Source: UMGS1002 sp964570825 (GTDB lineage Bacteria > Bacillota > Clostridia > Oscillospirales > CAG-272). Taken from it: a stretch of DNA of 7,468 nucleotides. Every line of letters starts with the position of its first letter. Positions within the stretch are counted from its first letter, which is position 1. The notes below the pieces were generated by a model. That model made no database searches. It had not been told where the DNA came from and was given only the letters and a program-made list of their open reading frames with translations. Where the stretch lies: NCBI GenBank assembly GCA_964570825.1, contig CAZMZJ010000035.1:1-7468 (forward strand), in the 5' to 3' direction. Positions 5,825-7,468 of this stretch are shown here, one piece after another. The position numbers and the translations under genes were made by a program.

Positions 5825-5860
5825 TCAGAGAATTATACCACAATTCCGTGTTTTTGAGAA
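5825..5860 (-). promoter_or_regulatory. Leftward promoter of the repressor gene
   Basis: On the minus strand, TTCTCA (5860-5855; 4 of 6 to TTGACA) is followed after 17 bases by a consensus TATAAT (5837-5832). Transcription would begin near 5825, giving a leader of only about 14 bases that barely includes the GGAGG ribosome binding site. Operators overlap both the -35 and the start, which suggests autoregulation. Confidence 0.65.
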
Positions 5861-5889
5861 TATATTTCTCGGAATTTTAGAAAAACCTA

Positions 5890-5925
5890 TTGACTTCTCG
5901 GAAATTGAGAGTTATAATAAGGACA
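5890..5925 (+). promoter_or_regulatory. Rightward sigma-A promoter of the Cro-side operon
   Basis: TTGACT (5890-5895), a 17-base spacer, then TATAAT (5913-5918), nearly full consensus in an AT-rich gap. The start would be near 5925. An operator occupies the spacer (5895-5911) and another lies just downstream (5929-5945), so a bound repressor would shut it off. Confidence 0.88.
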
Positions 5926-5966
5926 CGGTTCTCAGATAGCGAGAACAAAGAAAGGAGGGCATGCAG

Positions 5967-6212
5967 ATGAAGCCGGTATACCAGCAGCTCAGAGAGTACC
6001 GCGAGGCACACGGAATCACCCAGACACACATCGCCAAGAAGACAGGAAAGACCGTTCAGCGCATCAGCGCACTCGAAACAGGCGGCATCAGGCTCACAGC
6101 GGACGAATTCGTGGAGCTTTGCGTGACCGGATACGAGATAAGCCCTGCGATTTTTTTTACAGAGAGCGTCTCAATTTCCGAGAACATGAAGGCAGACGAT
6201 CCCCAGCCGTGA
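5967..6212 (+). CDS. Cro-like XRE-family HTH protein
   Basis: 81 residues. ATG 5967 is chosen over the ATG two codons earlier (5961) because AAAGGAGGG (5951-5959) is 7 bases from 5967 but only 1 from 5961. Residues 5-62 form an XRE helix-turn-helix: LREYREAHGITQTHIAKKTG, VQRISALETG and the following helix LTADEFVELCVTGYEISP. As the first gene of the rightward transcript, opposite the repressor, it fits a Cro-like regulator. Codons for residues 62-64 form a run of eight T (6151-6158), prone to slippage; a -1 shift there would replace the tail with another 18-residue one ending at 6220. A further operator copy lies in the 3' end (6168-6184). Confidence 0.85.
   Translation: MKPVYQQLREYREAHGITQTHIAKKTGKTVQRISALETGGIRLTADEFVELCVTGYEISPAIFFTESVSISENMKADDPQP
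6168..6184. promoter_or_regulatory. Outer right copy of the operator, inside the Cro-like gene
   Basis: GTCTC-AATTTCC-GAGAA matches 9 of 10 half-site positions and is identical at 16 of 17 bases to the reverse complement of the promoter-spacer operator at 5895-5911. It lies about 239 bases right of the last cluster site. Such long identity inside a coding sequence is hard to explain by chance. Confidence 0.6.
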
Positions 6213-6231
6213 GAACCTAACCACAATATAA

Positions 6232-6253
6232 TTTTACCAAGAAGGAGGTAAAA
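6232..6253 (+). promoter_or_regulatory. Inverted repeat around the ribosome binding site of the next gene
   Basis: TTTTACC (6232-6238) and GGTAAAA (6247-6253) are perfect 7-base inverted arms with the 8-base loop AAGAAGGA. The Shine-Dalgarno AAGGAGG (6242-6248) lies in the loop and the 3' arm, so an RNA hairpin could partly hide it. A TATAAT at 6227-6232 touches the left arm but has no good -35. It could also be a DNA operator. Confidence 0.4.
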
Positions 6254-6258
6254 GATAA

Positions 6259-6738
6259 ATGCCCAAAAACCCCACGATAGCAGCTGACAACGCATTCTGC
6301 AAAGCACGAAAAGCCGCCGCAACGTTCAACGACACGCTGAACAGCCGCGAAGGAGCGTCGGAGCTTCTCGGAATTGACAGAACAAGGCTCGCCCGCATTG
6401 AGCTGGGAAGCCTGAACCCCTACCCTGAAGAAGTCCTGATGATGAGTGACGCATACAACGCGCCGGAGCTGAACAACCACTACTGCTCGCATTGCTGCCC
6501 GCTCGGAATCAAGACGGTACCGCCCGCCGAGCTCCTCCAGCTCGACAGGCTGACAATAAAAATCATCGCGGCGCTCGGAGACGCGGAATTCATACCGCAG
6601 ACAATCGTCCGAATCGTCAGCGACGGGAAAATCACCGAGGAGGAGAAACCGGAGGTAGCCAAAATCCTCGCATCGCTCCAGAAGATCAGCGAGGCAGCGG
6701 CAGAAACGAAAATATGGATAGAGAAGCATTACAGATAG
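6259..6738 (+). CDS. Phage-type HTH protein with CSHCCP motif
   Basis: 159 residues, AAGGAGG (6242-6248) before ATG 6259. Residues about 24-68 (YNDTLNSREGA-like opening as FNDTLNSREGASELLG, then DRTRLARIELGSLNPYPEEVLMMSDAY) form an XRE-like helix-turn-helix. This is followed by the motif NNHYCSHCCPLG (72-83) and a helical C-terminus (about 90-158) rich in Leu, Ile and Lys/Glu. I recognise this as a conserved family in clostridial phages and integrative elements, usually called a helix-turn-helix protein, without a settled role. It is downstream of the Cro-like gene in the same direction and 9 bases before the next gene, so it probably belongs to the early regulatory operon. Confidence 0.85.
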   Translation: MPKNPTIAADNAFCKARKAAATFNDTLNSREGASELLGIDRTRLARIELGSLNPYPEEVLMMSDAYNAPELNNHYCSHCCPLGIKTVPPAELLQLDRLTIKIIAALGDAEFIPQTIVRIVSDGKITEEEKPEVAKILASLQKISEAAAETKIWIEKHYR

Positions 6739-6747
6739 GAGGACGCT

Positions 6748-6942
6748 ATGAAAGAGCAAGCACAGGAACATGCAGAGCCGAAATTCATGAGAGTGGACGA
6801 AGTCGCGGAGCTGCTGGGAATCAGCGCATCACACGCATACAAGATTATGCGAAAGCTCAACCGAGAGCTGGAGCAGCAAGGGAAAATCACAACAGCCGGG
6901 CGGATTTCGCGAAAGTACCTGTTCGAAAGAATTTACTGCTGA
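6748..6942 (+). CDS. Excisionase-like winged-helix DNA-binding protein
   Basis: 64 residues, TAGGAGG (6736-6742) before ATG 6748. After a short polar start, FMRVDEVAELLGISASHAYKIMRKLN (13-38) is a typical MerR/excisionase-type helix-turn-helix, and KITTAGRISRKYLFERIY (46-63) is the wing and end. Proteins of this kind in phages and integrative conjugative elements serve as excisionase or as regulators; the position just right of the switch genes fits either. No integrase is in the window. Its stop TGA overlaps the probable CTG start of the next gene. Confidence 0.75.
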   Translation: MKEQAQEHAEPKFMRVDEVAELLGISASHAYKIMRKLNRELEQQGKITTAGRISRKYLFERIYC

Positions 6943-7468
6943 CCTGCTACGCATTCAGGAAGACCGCAGCGCTCCTTTTCACCATTGCCGCGATCACCAT
7001 CGCAGGACAGGCCCTGAACAATCAAACAAACAGTATAGACGAGCAACGGCCCGAGCCAAACCAAAGCATAACACCGACAACGGTGGCCGTCCCGACAGCG
7101 TACATAGCGAGGGAAACTGCAGCAAGATCAATGACCAGCAGCAGGCCGGTACCGACAGCAGAAGCAACACCAACGCAGGAGCCAACACCCGAGCCAAAGC
7201 CAGCGGTCAGGATTTACGACATACCACTTTCAGAGGAGCTGCAAGCCTTCACCTTTAACCTTTGTGAGGAATACGGAGTCGACTACGAAATGGTGCTCGC
7301 TATCATGGACAAGGAAAGCGACTACACGGCCAGCGCTATAAGCAAGACCAGCGACTACGGAATCATGCAGATCAACAAGATCAACCACGAATGGCTCACC
7401 GAGGAGCTCAAAATAACAGACTTCCTCGACCCGGAGCAAAACATCAGATGCGGGATTTACATGCTCGC
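6939..7468 (+). CDS. SLT-type lytic transglycosylase, secreted or membrane-anchored, 3' end outside window
   Basis: The frame has no stop from well upstream of 6939 to the window end. No ATG, GTG or TTG is found before the hydrophobic N-terminus, so CTG 6939, overlapping the previous stop as CTGA, is the best start; CTG 6936 is an alternative. Numbered from 6939, residues 6-26 (FRKTAALLFTIAAITIAG) look like a signal or anchor segment. Residues 36-86 are a Pro/Thr/Glu-rich linker, and from about residue 90 there is a lytic transglycosylase domain: VLAIMDKESDY with catalytic E126, then DYGIMQIN (139-146) and HEWL. These enzymes cleave the glycan strands of peptidoglycan with 1,6-anhydro product. 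176 residues are visible. An enzyme of the cell wall next to early regulators is unusual for a phage but common in conjugative elements. GTG 7083 and ATG 7131 would remove the signal segment and lack a good ribosome binding site. Confidence 0.8.
   Translation, partial: MTCYAFRKTAALLFTIAAITIAGQALNNQTNSIDEQRPEPNQSITPTTVAVPTAYIARETAARSMTSSRPVPTAEATPTQEPTPEPKPAVRIYDIPLSEELQAFTFNLCEEYGVDYEMVLAIMDKESDYTASAISKTSDYGIMQINKINHEWLTEELKITDFLDPEQNIRCGIYML

Larger units (their letters stand above)
5816..5945. promoter_or_regulatory. Operator cluster of the switch (TTCTC-N7-GAGAA sites)
   Basis: Five sites with a constant 7-base spacer lie between the divergent genes: 5816-5832 (TTCAC/GAGAA, 9 of 10), 5844-5860 (TTCCG/GAGAA, 8 of 10), 5866-5882 (TTCTC/TAGAA, 9 of 10), 5895-5911 (TTCTC/GAGAG, 9 of 10) and 5929-5945 (perfect, extending to GTTCTC/GAGAAC). 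Centres are 28, 22, 29 and 34 bases apart. The 5895 site fills the spacer of the rightward promoter, the 5844 site covers the leftward -35, and the 5816 site covers the leftward start and ribosome binding site. These are typical of a phage CI/Cro-type switch. Confidence 0.7.

Noticed and set aside
5961..5966. ATG 5961 as start of the Cro-like gene
   Set aside because: It is only one base from the end of the Shine-Dalgarno AAAGGAGGG; ATG 5967 has normal spacing.
6211..6215. A further GAGAA half-site just after the Cro-like gene
   Set aside because: The partner half-site at the required 7-base distance (6199-6203, ATCCC) does not match.

Overview
The window looks like part of a temperate phage, prophage or related integrative element from a Gram-positive host, most likely a gut-type Clostridia (Bacillota) with moderate GC. 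This is inferred from the near-universal AGGAGG ribosome binding sites at 5-9 bases, the consensus sigma-A promoter (TTGACT-17-TATAAT), the very compact coding, and several small proteins that resemble families I associate with clostridial phages. No tRNA, rRNA, CRISPR array, integrase, capsid or terminase gene is visible.

Left two thirds (1-5554): one rightward, tightly packed run of eleven genes. Five junctions are ATGA stop/start overlaps and most of the others overlap by 8 bases or are 11 bases apart. It encodes a conserved phage-type hypothetical protein (cut by the window edge), a 571-residue C5-cytosine DNA methyltransferase with six degenerate repeats in its target-recognition region, a string of small hypothetical proteins, five of them Cys-rich and zinc-ribbon-like, a complete ADP-ribosylglycohydrolase (DraG/ARH family), a probable ribbon-helix-helix protein and a final CxxC protein. 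A methyltransferase plus an ADP-ribosylglycohydrolase suggests an accessory, possibly counter-defence, operon. That role is inference.

Centre (5416-6212): a phage-like genetic switch. An XRE-type repressor candidate points left and a Cro-like XRE gene points right, with back-to-back promoters between them. The palindrome TTCTC-N7-GAGAA recurs with at most one mismatch at six places (5528, 5816, 5866, 5895, 5929 and 6168), plus a weaker copy at 5844. The inner sites cover both promoters. The two outer sites lie about 290 and 240 bases from the cluster, and the right outer site is a 16/17 inverted copy of the promoter-spacer operator. The layout recalls flanking-operator looping switches such as phage 186. 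A strong leftward terminator hairpin lies inside the open reading frame of the repressor with no in-frame stop before it, so the message may be nonstop or the gene may have lost its end.

Right (6213-7468): genes transcribed from the Cro-side promoter. These are a conserved phage HTH/Cys protein whose Shine-Dalgarno sits in a small inverted repeat, a 64-residue excisionase-like winged-helix protein, and a secreted or membrane-anchored SLT-type lytic transglycosylase that runs off the window. The last has no ATG/GTG/TTG at its N-terminus and seems to start at CTG in a CTGA overlap. The top strand is strongly T-poor, which leaves very long spurious reading frames on the bottom strand.
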